Shown here: positions 20,401-29,566 of the stretch, piece after piece
Numbering within the stretch: position 1 is the first letter of the stretch
Layout of the letters: every line of letters begins with the position of its first letter
Origin: Shinella sp. H4-D48
Lineage (GTDB): Bacteria > Pseudomonadota > Alphaproteobacteria > Rhizobiales > Rhizobiaceae
Reading direction: 5' to 3'
Length of the DNA stretch: 64,000 nt
NCBI RefSeq assembly: GCF_022637395.1
Contig: NZ_CP093338.1
Location: forward strand, 186,001-250,000
Notes under the pieces: generated by a model
Databases searched by the model: none
Seen by the model: only the letters and a program-made list of their open reading frames with translations
What the model was told of the DNA's origin: nothing
Translations under genes and position numbers: made by a program

Positions 20401-23400
20401 ACGGATCTCCTGGCGGGCCTCTCTTCGGCCCAACTCGCCGCGCTTACAACCAGTGCCGTCGCGAGCCTCACCAGCGTCCAGGTGGAGGCGCTGACATCCC
20501 AGCAGATCGGCCTGCTGTCATCCGGCCAGGTCAAGGCGCTGACCGCCGCACAGCTGGGAGCGCTTGGCAACAATGTTTCGGCGCTCACCCCCGCCCAGAT
20601 TGCCAGCCTGAGCGCCGCCGCCATTGGCGGTCTGGCGACCGACCAGGTTTCCGCCATGCATTCGGGCCAACTGGCCGCGCTGACGGCAGCGCAGATCGGT
20701 GCACTGTCCTCGAGCCAGGTGGCGGCGCTGGGAAGCGACAATCTGGCCGCTTTGAGCACGGCGCAGATCGCCGCCATCAGCGCGGGCGGCATTTCCGGTC
20801 TGACCTCCGCACAGATCAACGCGCTCGGCACCGGGCAAATGGCCGCGCTTACCGCCAAGCAGATGGCGGGCCTGACCTCCACACAGATCCCGGCTTTGAG
20901 TACAGCGAAGATCGCCGCGCTCACGACCGCGCAGATTGCCGGTCTCAATGCCGGCAGCATCTCCGGTTTCACGACCCAGCAGCTCGCCGTGCTGAACCCG
21001 GCCCAGGCCGAAGCCCTGACGAGCGCACAGGTCGGCACGCTGAGTTCCGAGCAGATCGCGCAGTTCGGCACCGACAGCATCGCCGCCTTCTCCACAAAGG
21101 ACATCTCGATGATCACGGCAGGCGCTGTTGCCGGCCTCACCACCGCAACCCTCGCCTCGCTTTCGACCGCGCAGATCGCCGCGCTCAGCCCGGCAGCCGT
21201 CGGCGCGCTCAGCACACGCCAGATCGATGCCTTGAGCAGTGGGCAGGTACAGGCGTTGACCCGCACCCAGATCGCCGCAATGAGCTCCGCGCAGATCGCC
21301 GCTCTCGGCCCTGACGACATCGCCACCTTCTCCGTACAGGAAATGGGCGCGATCAGCGCAGGCGCGATGGCCGGCCTCTCCACCGAGGCGCTCGGCGCGC
21401 TCTCGACGGCGCAGATCGCGGGCCTCAGCACGGCTGGCATCAGCGGCCTGACGACAAGGCAGATATCGGCGCTGAGCCTGGCACAGGCCGAGGCGCTTTC
21501 GACCACACAGATCGGCAGCCTGTCGTCAACGCAGCTTGCCGCCTTCACGACGGACAAGATTGCCACCTTCACGACGCGCGAGATCGCCGCGATCGGCGCA
21601 ACGGCGGTTGGCGGGCTTTCGAGCGACACCATAGCCTCCCTCTCGACGGCCCACATCGCGGCGCTGAGCACGGCGGCGATCAGCGGGCTGCAGCCGCGCC
21701 AGATCGCGGCGTTGACGAGCGCGCAGCTGGATGCGCTGCGCCCGGACCAGGTACGGATCCTCGACGCGCGTCAGATTGCCTCCCTCGGGCCGGAGTATAT
21801 TGCGTCTCTGACGCCCGCGCAGATCGCAGCCCTGGGCACCGCGGCCATCGCTGGCTTGTCAACCGAACAGGTCGCCGCGCTCTCCACGGCCCAGGCCGAG
21901 GCGCTGGCGCCGGCGCAGATCGCCGCCTTCACGTCCCGCCAGATCGCGGCGCTGAGTGCCGAACAGCTCGACACTTTCTCGCTGGCCGACATGGCGGCCA
22001 TCAGTTCCACCGCCATGTCCGGCCTGTCGACGGGCATGCTGGCATCGCTCTCCACAGGCCAGATCGCTGCCCTCGGCCCCGCCGGGCTTTCGGGAATGAC
22101 CAGCGCGCAGATCGGAGCCCTCAGCCCCGCGCAGCTCGAGGCCCTGACCACGGCGCAGATCGGCGCCCTCGGCTCCCGGCAGATCGCTGCACTGACGCCG
22201 CAGAACCTCGCGGGCTTCTCGTCCGCGCAGATTTCCGCGCTGAGCGCCGGTGCCATTCCCGGCCTCACCACGGCACAGATCGCCGGCCTGTCCAGTGCGC
22301 AGGCGGAGGCGCTCACCAGCGCGCAGATCGCGGCCCTCGGCTCCGCCCAGATATCGGCCTTCAGCGCTGAAAACATCGGCACCTTCACGACGGGCGAGAT
22401 CGCCGCAATCGGCTCGTGGGCCGTCGCCGGTCTGCCAACCGCCGTCATCGCAGCCCTCCCGGCAGGCCAAATCGCCGCCCTCAATGCGGCCGGCCTTACC
22501 GCCGCGCAGGTTGCTTCGCTCAATGCCAGCCAATTTGAAGCTTTGACCAATCTCCAGCTTGCCGCGCTCGGCTCCACACAGATCGCGGCCTTCGGCACGG
22601 CCGGCATCGCCGCGCTCTCGCCGGCCCAGATCGCAGCCCTCAGCACGGCAGCCGTCGCCGCGCTCAGCACCGCGCAGATCGGCGCGCTCTCGACCGGGCA
22701 GGCGGAAGCGCTGACGCCGACGCAGGTCGGCGCGCTGACCTCGCAGCAGATTGCGGCCTTCAGCGCGGACGATCTCTCGCTTTTCTCAACGGCTGATATC
22801 GCCGCCCTCGGCTCGCGGGCCATTCTCGGCCTGTCGACCGCGATGCTGGCAACGCTTACCACCGCGCAGATCGCCGCCCTCAGCACGGCCGGCATTTCCG
22901 GACTGTCGAGCGCGCAGATCAATGCATTGACAGAGGAACAGATCGAGGCCCTGACCGCCACACAGATCGGTGCGCTCTCCTCCAAGCAGGTCGCCGTCCT
23001 AGATGCCGCCGACATCGCCTTGTTCACCACGGCGGAAATCGCCGCCATCGGTTCGGCGGCCGTTGCGGGCCTGGCGGCGGCGATCATTGCCGGTTTTTCG
23101 CCCGAACAGATTTCAGCCATCAGCCCTGCGGGCATCGGTGGCCTGTCCACAAGCCAGATCGCCGCACTCGGCTCGACCCAAATCACCGGGCTTTCCAGCC
23201 AGCAGATTGCAGCCCTCGGTTCCAAACAGATCGCAGCGCTTGGCGCGGCCGACATTGCAGCACTTGCGCCCGGCCAGCTTGCCGCTATCAGCCCCGCAGG
23301 CCTTGCCGGACTCACCGGTCCGCAGGCCGCAGGCCTGACCTTCGAGCAAGCCGAAGCCCTTTCCGCCAGCCAGATCGCGGCGCTCGGTTCCGCAGCGCTC

Positions 23401-24213
23401 GGCGGCCTTTCGAGTGCGGCTCTCGACACGTTGTCGACGGACAAGCTCGCCGCCATCGGATCGGCCGCCATCAAGGGCCTTCCGGCATCCTACCTGGCAA
23501 CGCTGGAAACCACTGAAATCGCCGCCTTAAGCACAGGCGCCATTTCCGGTCTCAGCAGTGCACAGGTCGCCGCGCTCTCGACGCAACAGGTCGAGGCGTT
23601 GTCGGCAGCACAGATCGCAGCCCTCAGCTCGCCGGGCACGGCCGGCCTGACGCCCGCGCATATGGAAACCATCTCCACGGAAGAACTGGCGTCGATGAGT
23701 TCGTCGGCGATCCGGGGCCTGACGACGGCCTTCATCGGCGCGCTCTCGACGGAAAGCGTGGCAGCGTTGCGCAAGGAGCAGATCGCCGCCCTCACCTACG
23801 GCCAGATGGGCGCCATGAATACCAGCCAGGTCGCCATCCTCTCCACGGAGCAGGCCGGCGCGCTGACCGCCACGCAGGCGGCAGCTCTCGGCCCGGCAGC
23901 CCTCGCAGCCTTCCCCGTCGACAACATCATCGCGCTGGGATCCAACGCCATCTCTGCCCTGAGCACGGCGGCGCTTGCCGGCCTGACGTCGGAGCAGGCA
24001 AATGCCTTCACGCCCGGCCAGCTCGCCGCCATGAGCCAGTCGCAGATCGACGCGCTGCCACGCGGACCGGGCGCCTCGCCGTCCGCCTTCCGCGCCGCCG
24101 GGGAAGACAGCGTTGTGCCGGAGGGCGTGCAGTCCACGGCCGAGAATACGGCAGAAACGAGCGGCCAGCAGGACGATATCGCCGCCTTCATTTCGTCCTA
24201 TCTGGACGTTTGA
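17425..24213 (+). CDS. Giant octapeptide-repeat protein of unknown function
   Basis: A 2262-residue protein. From about residue 8 to 2210 it consists of roughly 275 tandem octads with consensus L-[ST]-x-x-Q-[IV]-x-A (for example LSTDQIAA, LTPAQIAA). Each octad opens with a possible helix capping box (S/T-x-x-Q/E), so a compact helical solenoid is plausible; that is inference. Some octads start with Phe and carry FSxxD[IM]AAI; these recur at multiples of eight. The last 50 residues are non-repetitive and acidic, ending AAFISSYLDV. There is no clear N-terminal signal peptide, RTX nonapeptide or membrane anchor. ATG 17425 follows AGGG by eight bases; the in-frame ATG at 17302 lies in the probable promoter area. 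No secretion genes are adjacent. A surface or secreted structural role is a guess. Confidence 0.85.
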   Translation: MTSVVSSLTINQIRQLKPEVIREWTTEDVASLSTGQLGALSSAQVAALEAEDIGVLGARISAISRGAILGLSLEHIGVLEKFAIESLTTGQVGALSTAQLGALTSDQAEALTPGQINMLSAAQLAALGPEEVATFSTEDMAAISYKSVQGLSPAAIAALSTDQIASLAPLSLAGLTSAQAAALTAEQIEALSIEQVALLKPAQIAALGPDAIQAFSAEQIAALNNGAIGGLTTAQIKLLDTDQIEAFTTAQVRALTAQQLAAIGPAGIVTFSAADMTAISAKSISGLSPGMIAALDGEQIAALDPKTIAGMTAAQAAALTPEQIGEFTPAQARALTAIHLGAFSADSLAALSSESIAALSNQAIKGISTTAIAGLAGEVATLVESLSASQVSALDAKQITALGADGLRWFTPAQITAISPAGVKGLTAAEIAELDTDQVAAFTPGQIKLFASSQIAAFDSLSIAAFSLEDIAAIAGSTIGGLSTDAIEGLTPAQIAALSPKAIAGLTAQQIAAFSPEQAAALTPAQVKAMTPTQVGALSPEAVAEFSPAKIAAIPTNAIGSLSAEALEALDGTQIAAMTGAQIAALKPAQVASLDVEVLSPAQIRFMTAQQLAALSAEALSTFSAEDMAAITNKAISGISSAAIAGLPDGHLAALSTAALASLTTTQMRGVTSEQLLALSTGQIAGLNAGQISALSSSALLELSPAQFGAISGKAIAGLSTSALAALSTDQIAALSSGVIAGLSTQQIAALSTSQVEALTPTQVRALNAKQLTALGSAGIATFSTEDIAAINAKAVPGLTSTAFAELTSSQLAALTTAQIAALLPAQISGASEGFFAGLTPAQVAVLGTGIMASLKPEQIEAMTTAQVEALTPVQVRVLSSAQLAALGFAELATFSTADIAAISNKAISGLTPGALAGLTTPQTAALSRAALSGLTAEQVEALSTAQIAALTTTQIGGLTSTQIAALQIEDLQALTAAQVTAISGSALKGLGTDLLAGLSSAQLAALTTSAVASLTSVQVEALTSQQIGLLSSGQVKALTAAQLGALGNNVSALTPAQIASLSAAAIGGLATDQVSAMHSGQLAALTAAQIGALSSSQVAALGSDNLAALSTAQIAAISAGGISGLTSAQINALGTGQMAALTAKQMAGLTSTQIPALSTAKIAALTTAQIAGLNAGSISGFTTQQLAVLNPAQAEALTSAQVGTLSSEQIAQFGTDSIAAFSTKDISMITAGAVAGLTTATLASLSTAQIAALSPAAVGALSTRQIDALSSGQVQALTRTQIAAMSSAQIAALGPDDIATFSVQEMGAISAGAMAGLSTEALGALSTAQIAGLSTAGISGLTTRQISALSLAQAEALSTTQIGSLSSTQLAAFTTDKIATFTTREIAAIGATAVGGLSSDTIASLSTAHIAALSTAAISGLQPRQIAALTSAQLDALRPDQVRILDARQIASLGPEYIASLTPAQIAALGTAAIAGLSTEQVAALSTAQAEALAPAQIAAFTSRQIAALSAEQLDTFSLADMAAISSTAMSGLSTGMLASLSTGQIAALGPAGLSGMTSAQIGALSPAQLEALTTAQIGALGSRQIAALTPQNLAGFSSAQISALSAGAIPGLTTAQIAGLSSAQAEALTSAQIAALGSAQISAFSAENIGTFTTGEIAAIGSWAVAGLPTAVIAALPAGQIAALNAAGLTAAQVASLNASQFEALTNLQLAALGSTQIAAFGTAGIAALSPAQIAALSTAAVAALSTAQIGALSTGQAEALTPTQVGALTSQQIAAFSADDLSLFSTADIAALGSRAILGLSTAMLATLTTAQIAALSTAGISGLSSAQINALTEEQIEALTATQIGALSSKQVAVLDAADIALFTTAEIAAIGSAAVAGLAAAIIAGFSPEQISAISPAGIGGLSTSQIAALGSTQITGLSSQQIAALGSKQIAALGAADIAALAPGQLAAISPAGLAGLTGPQAAGLTFEQAEALSASQIAALGSAALGGLSSAALDTLSTDKLAAIGSAAIKGLPASYLATLETTEIAALSTGAISGLSSAQVAALSTQQVEALSAAQIAALSSPGTAGLTPAHMETISTEELASMSSSAIRGLTTAFIGALSTESVAALRKEQIAALTYGQMGAMNTSQVAILSTEQAGALTATQAAALGPAALAAFPVDNIIALGSNAISALSTAALAGLTSEQANAFTPGQLAAMSQSQIDALPRGPGASPSAFRAAGEDSVVPEGVQSTAENTAETSGQQDDIAAFISSYLDV

Positions 24214-24234
24214 GGCCTCCCACAAATGCAAAGG

Positions 24235-24259
24235 AGCCGGACGAGACGTCCGGCTCTTT
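24235..24259. terminator. Bidirectional terminator between repeat gene and aguB
   Basis: The nine-base stem AGCCGGACG (24235-24243) with CGTCCGGCT (24247-24255) is followed by CTTT on the plus strand and by CCTTTGCATTT on the minus strand. It sits between two convergent genes and can serve both. Confidence 0.65.
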
Positions 24260-24283
24260 ACGATCGCCCGTTCATCGTGAACG

Positions 24284-25162
24284 TTACAAGGCGGCGCGGC
24301 CGTCCAGGGTCGCAAGATGCCTGTAAAGCTCCGGCCGCCTGTCGCGGAACACACCCCAGGATCGGCGCTGATGATCTATGGCGTCGAGATCGAATGTGAC
24401 GGTCAGCACCGTTTCCGTCTTCCGATCGGCCTCGGCGACCTTCGCGCCCGTAGCATCTGCAATGAAGGATGAGCCGTAGAACGTGATCTTCGTGCCGTGG
24501 CGTCCGTCTTCCGTACCGATGCGGTTCGATGCAAGGAGCGGCATCAGGTTCGCCCCGGCATGGCCCTGCATCACGCGCTGCCAGTGTCCGCTCGAATCCA
24601 GCGTTGCATCATGCGGCTCCGAGCCGATCGCCGTCGGGTAAAGCAGGATCTCCGCGCCCTGCAAGGCCATGGAGCGCGCGGTTTCGGGAAACCACTGATC
24701 CCAGCAGATACCGACGCCGATGCGGCCGGCGCGCGTGTCCCACACCTTGAAACCGGTATCGCCCGGCGAGAAATAGAACTTTTCGGTATAGCCGGGGCCG
24801 TCGGGAATGTGGCTCTTGCGGTAGTTGCCGAGCACGGTGCCATCGGCATCGATAATGGCCACGCTGTTGAAATGGGATTGTCCGGCGCGCTCAAAATAAC
24901 TGATTGGCAGGACGACGCCAAGCTCGGCGGCGAGCTTGGCAAAATGCGCGATCAACGTGTTGCCCTCGAAGGGCTGCGCCAGCGCGAAGAAATCGTGGAT
25001 CTGGTCCTGGCAGAAATAGGGTGTCGCAAAGAGCTCCTGGATGAGCACAAGGTCGGCGCCTTTGTGCTTCGCCTGGCGGACGAGCCGCTCGGCCCGCTCG
25101 ATATTGGCCTTCTCGTCCCAGATACAGGCCATCTGGGTGGCCGCGACCGTTACATTGCGCAT
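24284..25162 (-). CDS. aguB: N-carbamoylputrescine amidohydrolase
   Basis: A 292-residue nitrilase-superfamily enzyme with the catalytic triad Glu43 (IQELFATPYF), Lys116 (YRKSHIPDGPGY) and Cys153 (GICWDQWFPE). The PTAIGSEPHD, SGHWQRVMQGHAGAN and ASNRIG segments are specific to N-carbamoylputrescine amidases. It hydrolyses N-carbamoylputrescine to putrescine, CO2 and ammonia in the agmatine route. The usual partner, agmatine deiminase (aguA), is not in the window. The ATG at 25162 gives a standard-length protein. The next minus-strand gene ends downstream of about 130 bases with no clear signal, so it is probably its own unit. Confidence 0.92.
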   Translation of the reverse strand: MRNVTVAATQMACIWDEKANIERAERLVRQAKHKGADLVLIQELFATPYFCQDQIHDFFALAQPFEGNTLIAHFAKLAAELGVVLPISYFERAGQSHFNSVAIIDADGTVLGNYRKSHIPDGPGYTEKFYFSPGDTGFKVWDTRAGRIGVGICWDQWFPETARSMALQGAEILLYPTAIGSEPHDATLDSSGHWQRVMQGHAGANLMPLLASNRIGTEDGRHGTKITFYGSSFIADATGAKVAEADRKTETVLTVTFDLDAIDHQRRSWGVFRDRRPELYRHLATLDGRAAL

Positions 25163-25291
25163 CTGCCGATATCCTTCACTCGACGTCCTTCGGTGCGGAC
25201 CGCCCGAATGCCCACTTCGCAGCGCTCCGCGCTCGCATTTAGGCAGGCGCGCGCCTCTCCGGTCAATGTGCGATTTACAAGCGGCGTGCCG

Positions 25292-27016
25292 TCAGGGCTC
25301 GTAGATCAGCAGCGCATCGCCGGCATTGACATACTCGCCTTCTTTCACCCGCCTGCGTAAACGACCGGCGCGGACCGCGAAGACCTGCGTTTCCATCTTC
25401 ATCGCTTCCATCACGGCAACAAGGTCGCCTTGCGCAACCTCCGCACCGTCTTCGACCCGGAAGGCCTGCAGCGTGCCGGAAACGGGTGCGACAACGGCAT
25501 CTTCGTCCGGTTTTGCGGTGCCAGCAGGCGCCGAGCCTTGTCCCGCCCCTCCCAGACCGGCAAGCAGTATGGCCGGCAAGGCTAGGGCGACGCGCCGGCC
25601 GTCGATTTCCAAATGCGTGCGGATCAGTGTTGGGTCGGTGGCAAGCGCCGGCCGCACCTCCGCCTCAGGCATGGCCGCGAAATCCGTTTCGATCCAGCGC
25701 GTATGCACCTTGAAGCCGTCAGCGCCGATGAAATCCGCAGTCTCGATGGCTGCGCGGTGGAACTCCAGGACGGTAGCGACGCCCTCGATGCGAAACTCAC
25801 GCAAAGCACGGCGCGCACGGCGCAAGGCTTCCTCACGGGTCGCACCCGTGACGACCAGTTTGGCCATAAGGGAATCGAAGGCGCCGGGAATGGAAGAGCC
25901 GCTGGCCACACCACTGTCGAGCCGCACGCCGGGGCCCGTTGGCGGCTCGAAGACCGTGATCGTGCCCGGTGTCGGCAGGAAGCCTCGCCCCGGATCCTCG
26001 GCGTTGATGCGGAACTCGATGGAATGGCCACGCGGCGCGGGTGTTTCAAGCACGGACAAGTGCTTGCCCTCAGCGATGCGAAACTGTTCGACGACCAGAT
26101 CGATGCCCGTCGTTTCCTCCGTAACCGGGTGCTCCACCTGAAGGCGGGTGTTCACCTCGAGAAACGAAATGGTTCCGTCCGCGCCAAGCAGGAACTCGAC
26201 CGTCCCGGCGCCGGTATAGCCGGCCGCCGCGCAGATCGCCTTTGCCGCCGCATGGATCGTTTCCCGTTGCTGCGCGGTGAGAAAAGGGGCCGGCGCCTCC
26301 TCCACGAGCTTCTGGTTTCGCCGTTGGAGCGAACAGTCACGCGTGCCGAGTACCACCACGTTGCCGTGCCGGTCGGCGATAACCTGCGCCTCGACATGGC
26401 GCGGACGGTCGAGGAACCGTTCGAGGAAGCATTCGCCCCGGCCGAAGGCGGCCGTCGCCTCGCGCACGGCCGATTGGTAGAGATCGGCGATCTCGTCCAT
26501 CTTCCAGGCGACCTTGAGGCCGCGCCCGCCTCCGCCATGCGCCGCCTTGATGGCGACCGGCAAACCATTCCGCTCGGCAAATGCGATGACCTCGGCAGAC
26601 GATGAAACGGGTCCGTCGCTGCCAGCCACAAGCGGCGCTCCGACACCCGCGGCGATCCGGCGCGCCTCGACCTTGTCGCCAAGCGAGCCGATCACGTCAG
26701 GATCGGGGCCGATCCAGGTGAGGCCAGCGTCCAGCACAGCGCGCGCAAACTCGGCTCGCTCGGACAGAAAGCCATACCCGGGATGCACGGCATCCGCCCC
26801 GGAACGTTTGGCGATGGCGATCAGCTTTTCAATATCGAGATAGGTTTCGGTCGGCCGCACGCCATCGAGACCATAGGCCTCATCGGCCTGATGGACGAAG
26901 AGTGCATCCGCATCCGGGTCGGCATAGACGGCAACCGACTGCAGCCCGTAGTCGCGGCAGGCCCGCACGATCCGGACGGCAATTTCGCCGCGATTGGCGA
27001 TCAGGACTTTCTTCAC
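25292..27016 (-). CDS. Biotin carboxylase with C-terminal biotinyl domain
   Basis: The protein has 574 residues and a GTG start ([16 protein letters not shown]) preceded by AGGAGAC. Domains in order: biotin carboxylase N-terminal domain (1-110), ATP-grasp (about 115-320, with [12 protein letters not shown] and [16 protein letters not shown]), carboxylase C-terminal domain, and a biotinyl domain with the MEAMKMETQ lysine near the end. This is the architecture of acyl-CoA carboxylase alpha chains. Here it directly follows pxpBC (11 bases) and pxpA in one operon. Such carboxylase genes often accompany 5-oxoprolinase genes in proteobacteria; the reaction it serves there is uncertain. No carboxyltransferase gene is adjacent. 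Confidence 0.88.
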   Translation of the reverse strand: MKKVLIANRGEIAVRIVRACRDYGLQSVAVYADPDADALFVHQADEAYGLDGVRPTETYLDIEKLIAIAKRSGADAVHPGYGFLSERAEFARAVLDAGLTWIGPDPDVIGSLGDKVEARRIAAGVGAPLVAGSDGPVSSSAEVIAFAERNGLPVAIKAAHGGGGRGLKVAWKMDEIADLYQSAVREATAAFGRGECFLERFLDRPRHVEAQVIADRHGNVVVLGTRDCSLQRRNQKLVEEAPAPFLTAQQRETIHAAAKAICAAAGYTGAGTVEFLLGADGTISFLEVNTRLQVEHPVTEETTGIDLVVEQFRIAEGKHLSVLETPAPRGHSIEFRINAEDPGRGFLPTPGTITVFEPPTGPGVRLDSGVASGSSIPGAFDSLMAKLVVTGATREEALRRARRALREFRIEGVATVLEFHRAAIETADFIGADGFKVHTRWIETDFAAMPEAEVRPALATDPTLIRTHLEIDGRRVALALPAILLAGLGGAGQGSAPAGTAKPDEDAVVAPVSGTLQAFRVEDGAEVAQGDLVAVMEAMKMETQVFAVRAGRLRRRVKEGEYVNAGDALLIYEP

Positions 27017-27026
27017 GGCATGTCTC

Positions 27027-28616
27027 CTATCGGGTCGCGGCAATGTCAGCGAAAGGGCCGAGCGGGCGGAAACGGATCCTCGCACCGACGGGAACCTGAC
27101 CCGCCAGATCGAGATGGTATTCGGCGACAGCCCCGATCACCGGATAACCGCCGGTCAGCGGATGGTCTGCCAGGAAAAGTACCGGCTGCCCGCTATGCGG
27201 AACCTGGATCGCCCCGGTCGCCGTACCCTCACTCGGTAACTCGGCACTGTCCTTGCGTTCCAACGGCACATCGCCGGCCAGGCGGATACCGATGCGGTTG
27301 GATTGCGGGGTCACCTGCCAGAGTTGGTTCGTCAGCGTTTCCAGTCCCTTTTCGGTGAACCAGTCGGTGCGCGGGCCGAGCACGACATCAAGCGTCACCA
27401 CGTCAGCGGCGCCGGGAAGATCGAAGGCGGCGGCCTCGTTGAGCCCAACGCTCGAAAGCCCCAACACCTCTTGCTTCAGCGCGAGCGCGGCGCCCGAGAC
27501 GACGGGTGGGGGACCGACGATGGCGAGCGTATCGGTCGCGGCGCTACCCAGCACTGGCGCGACCTCGAACCCGCCCCTGACGGCGAGATAGGTGCGCATG
27601 CCCCTTCTGGGGTGACCGATGGTCACGACATCGCCGGGCTCCAGGGCGATCGGCGCATAGGTCCCATATTCCTGACTTGTCCCAGCATTGTCGCGTACGT
27701 TTGCCACTACGGATGCGCCGGCAAGCGCGATCACGGTGCGCGCATTGCAGGCGAAACTGAAGCCACCGACTGTGATTTCCAGCGCTGGCGTGTTCACCGG
27801 ATTGCCGACGACGCGATTGACGGCGTTGAAGGCCGAACGGTCCAGCGCGCCGGAGGCGGATACGCCCTGTCCCGTCTGGCCGAAGCGGCCGAGATCCTGG
27901 AAGACCGCCGGGATCGGCGCAGCCAGCACGCTGAACTGAGGTCCATCGGTGTTGACGACCGGCGCGGGGCGCGGGATCGACTTGGGAACGTCGATGGTTT
28001 TGCCCGCGTCGATGTCGCGGAACCGCACCCGGTATCCGGGCTGCAAGAGGGCGCCCGGCTCGCGATCGATATCCCACATCCTGACGGGCGTCGTGCCGAT
28101 GATCTGCCAGCCGCCGGGGCTCTCCTGCGGATAGACGCCGCTGAAAGCGCCGGCAATGGCCACCGAACCGGCAGGAACGCGGGTGCGCGGGCTCTTGCGG
28201 CGCGGCACATGCAGTGCCGGATCGCCGCCGACCAGATAGCCGAAGCCCGGCGCGAAGCCGCAGAAGGCTACGGTGAATGTGCTGTCCGTGTGCCGGCGGA
28301 TGACCTCCGCGACGCTGAGGCCGGTCAGCTCCGCGACATCCGAGAGGTCTTCGCCATCATAGCGCACGGGGATCTCGACGAGATGCCGGGAGGGTTCGAT
28401 GCGTGCCGACAGATCGCGTCGTCCGACCTGTATGGCGATCGTTGCCGGAGAGATTGCTTCGGGCCGGAAACGGATCATCAGCGTACGGGCGGCCGGCACC
28501 ATCTCCTCGATGCCGTCGATAGGCTCAGCCTGCAACGCGGCGAAGAGCGCGAGTGTCTCGTCGAGATCGGCAAGTGCGACAAGGACCGTGGTCAGGCTGA
28601 CGGGGAGAACGCGCAT
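27027..28616 (-). CDS. Fused 5-oxoprolinase subunits B and C (KipI-KipA fusion)
   Basis: A 529-residue fusion. Residues 1 to about 215 are KipI/PxpB ([63 protein letters not shown]). Residues about 225-529 are KipA/PxpC ([44 protein letters not shown]). With PxpA they open 5-oxoproline to glutamate using ATP. In many bacteria the two are separate genes. The ATG at 28616 follows GAGG. It sits between pxpA (50 bases) and the carboxylase gene (11 bases), so the three are one operon. Confidence 0.92.
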   Translation of the reverse strand: MRVLPVSLTTVLVALADLDETLALFAALQAEPIDGIEEMVPAARTLMIRFRPEAISPATIAIQVGRRDLSARIEPSRHLVEIPVRYDGEDLSDVAELTGLSVAEVIRRHTDSTFTVAFCGFAPGFGYLVGGDPALHVPRRKSPRTRVPAGSVAIAGAFSGVYPQESPGGWQIIGTTPVRMWDIDREPGALLQPGYRVRFRDIDAGKTIDVPKSIPRPAPVVNTDGPQFSVLAAPIPAVFQDLGRFGQTGQGVSASGALDRSAFNAVNRVVGNPVNTPALEITVGGFSFACNARTVIALAGASVVANVRDNAGTSQEYGTYAPIALEPGDVVTIGHPRRGMRTYLAVRGGFEVAPVLGSAATDTLAIVGPPPVVSGAALALKQEVLGLSSVGLNEAAAFDLPGAADVVTLDVVLGPRTDWFTEKGLETLTNQLWQVTPQSNRIGIRLAGDVPLERKDSAELPSEGTATGAIQVPHSGQPVLFLADHPLTGGYPVIGAVAEYHLDLAGQVPVGARIRFRPLGPFADIAATR

Positions 28617-28665
28617 CGGAGCCTCGCGAGGCGATGTTTCAGGGCATTGCCGGCAGAGACGAGCT

Positions 28666-29433
28666 TCAGGCCGCTTCAGCAAAGGAACGAATGACGATAC
28701 CTTCCGCCTCGAAACGACGCCGGATTGCGCGGGCAATGGCAACGGCGCCAGGGCTGTCGCCGTGCACGCAGATCGACTGCGCCTCGACACGGATCGTGCT
28801 GCCGTCGATGGCCTGGAGTGTCCCACCGCGGGCAAGCTGCACCATTCGGTTTGCAATGACGGTCTCATCATGCAGAACGGAGCCGGCTTCACGACGCGAG
28901 ACCAGTTCGCCCTTCGGCGTGTATGCCCGGTCGGCAAAGGCCTCGGCAACGACGGCAAGGCCCGCGCGTCGGGCGAGATCAAGGATCGGGGCATTGGCGA
29001 GCCCCATTAGGATGAGAGAGCGATCGACAGCAAGAATGCCATCGATCACCGCCTGCCCCTGCCCCGCGTCGTAGGCAATGCGATTGTAAAGCGCTCCGTG
29101 GGGTTTCACGTAGCAGACCGTCGTTCCCGCCGCCGCCGCGATGCCCTTCAGCGCGCCGATCTGGTAGATGACGTCGGCGGTCAGATCTTCCGTGGTGATA
29201 TCGAGATCGCGCCGACCGAATCCGACGCGATCCGGGTAGGAAACATGTGCGCCGACCACCACGCCATTCGCGGCTGCGGCCTTTACGGTGCGATAGATCC
29301 CGGCCGGGTCGCCCGCATGGAATCCGCAGGCGATGTTGGCGGAGGAAACGACGGCAAGCATCGATGCATCATCGCCCATCCGCCAGGCGCCATAGCCTTC
29401 ACCGAGATCGCTATTGAGATCCATCACCGTCAT
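28666..29433 (-). CDS. pxpA: 5-oxoprolinase subunit A (LamB/YcsF family)
   Basis: A 255-residue protein with the family signatures [13 protein letters not shown] at the N-terminus, [27 protein letters not shown] and [10 protein letters not shown]. PxpA is the third component of the ATP-dependent 5-oxoprolinase PxpABC in the cytoplasm. The start at 29433 is favoured by AAGGAG six bases upstream; an in-frame codon at 29448 would add five residues. It is first in the minus-strand operon pxpA-pxpBC-carboxylase and is divergent from a GntR regulator. A palindrome in the shared promoter region likely controls both. Confidence 0.93.
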   Translation of the reverse strand: MTVMDLNSDLGEGYGAWRMGDDASMLAVVSSANIACGFHAGDPAGIYRTVKAAAANGVVVGAHVSYPDRVGFGRRDLDITTEDLTADVIYQIGALKGIAAAAGTTVCYVKPHGALYNRIAYDAGQGQAVIDGILAVDRSLILMGLANAPILDLARRAGLAVVAEAFADRAYTPKGELVSRREAGSVLHDETVIANRMVQLARGGTLQAIDGSTIRVEAQSICVHGDSPGAVAIARAIRRRFEAEGIVIRSFAEAA

Positions 29434-29470
29434 GGTCTTCTCCTTCACATGTTAAACGAGAGTACATGAA

Positions 29471-29500
29471 TGAACAAAAATATCAATATTGTTCAACAAT
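29471..29500. promoter_or_regulatory. Candidate operator of the pxp locus GntR regulator
   Basis: Two overlapping inverted repeats lie between pxpA and the regulator: TGAACAA (29471-29477) with TTGTTCA (29489-29495), and the 13-base palindrome ATTGTTCAACAAT (29488-29500). The AT-rich island stands out from the GC-rich background. FadR-subfamily regulators bind short palindromes of this sort. Confidence 0.55.
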
Positions 29501-29517
29501 CATTCCTGAGGAATCGG

Positions 29518-29523
29518 CTATAT
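29518..29523 (+). promoter_or_regulatory. Probable -10 element of the GntR gene
   Basis: CTATAT matches the alphaproteobacterial -10 hexamer and lies just downstream of the operator. It overlaps an in-frame ATG at 29522, which argues that translation starts further downstream. No good -35 was seen. Confidence 0.35.
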
Positions 29524-29566
29524 GCTAGAGTGCCGGGAATTCCTGCAAGCAGACAACCGTTTGGAC

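Noticed and set aside
17440-23795. Long minus-strand open frames (333 to 567 codons) antisense to the repeat gene
   Set aside because: They mirror the plus-strand repeat with low-complexity Ala/Arg/Gly-rich translations and lack ribosome sites. They are by-products of high GC at third positions in repetitive sequence.
17425-24213. Similarity of octads such as LTPAQIAA to the LTPxQVVAIAS start of TAL-effector repeats
   Set aside because: TAL repeats are 33-35 residues with a variable diresidue; here the unit is eight residues and no such variable pair exists. The likeness is probably due to a common helix-capping pattern.
17425-24213. RTX toxin or adhesin
   Set aside because: No GGxGxDxUx nonapeptides, no signal peptide and no adjacent type I secretion genes were seen.
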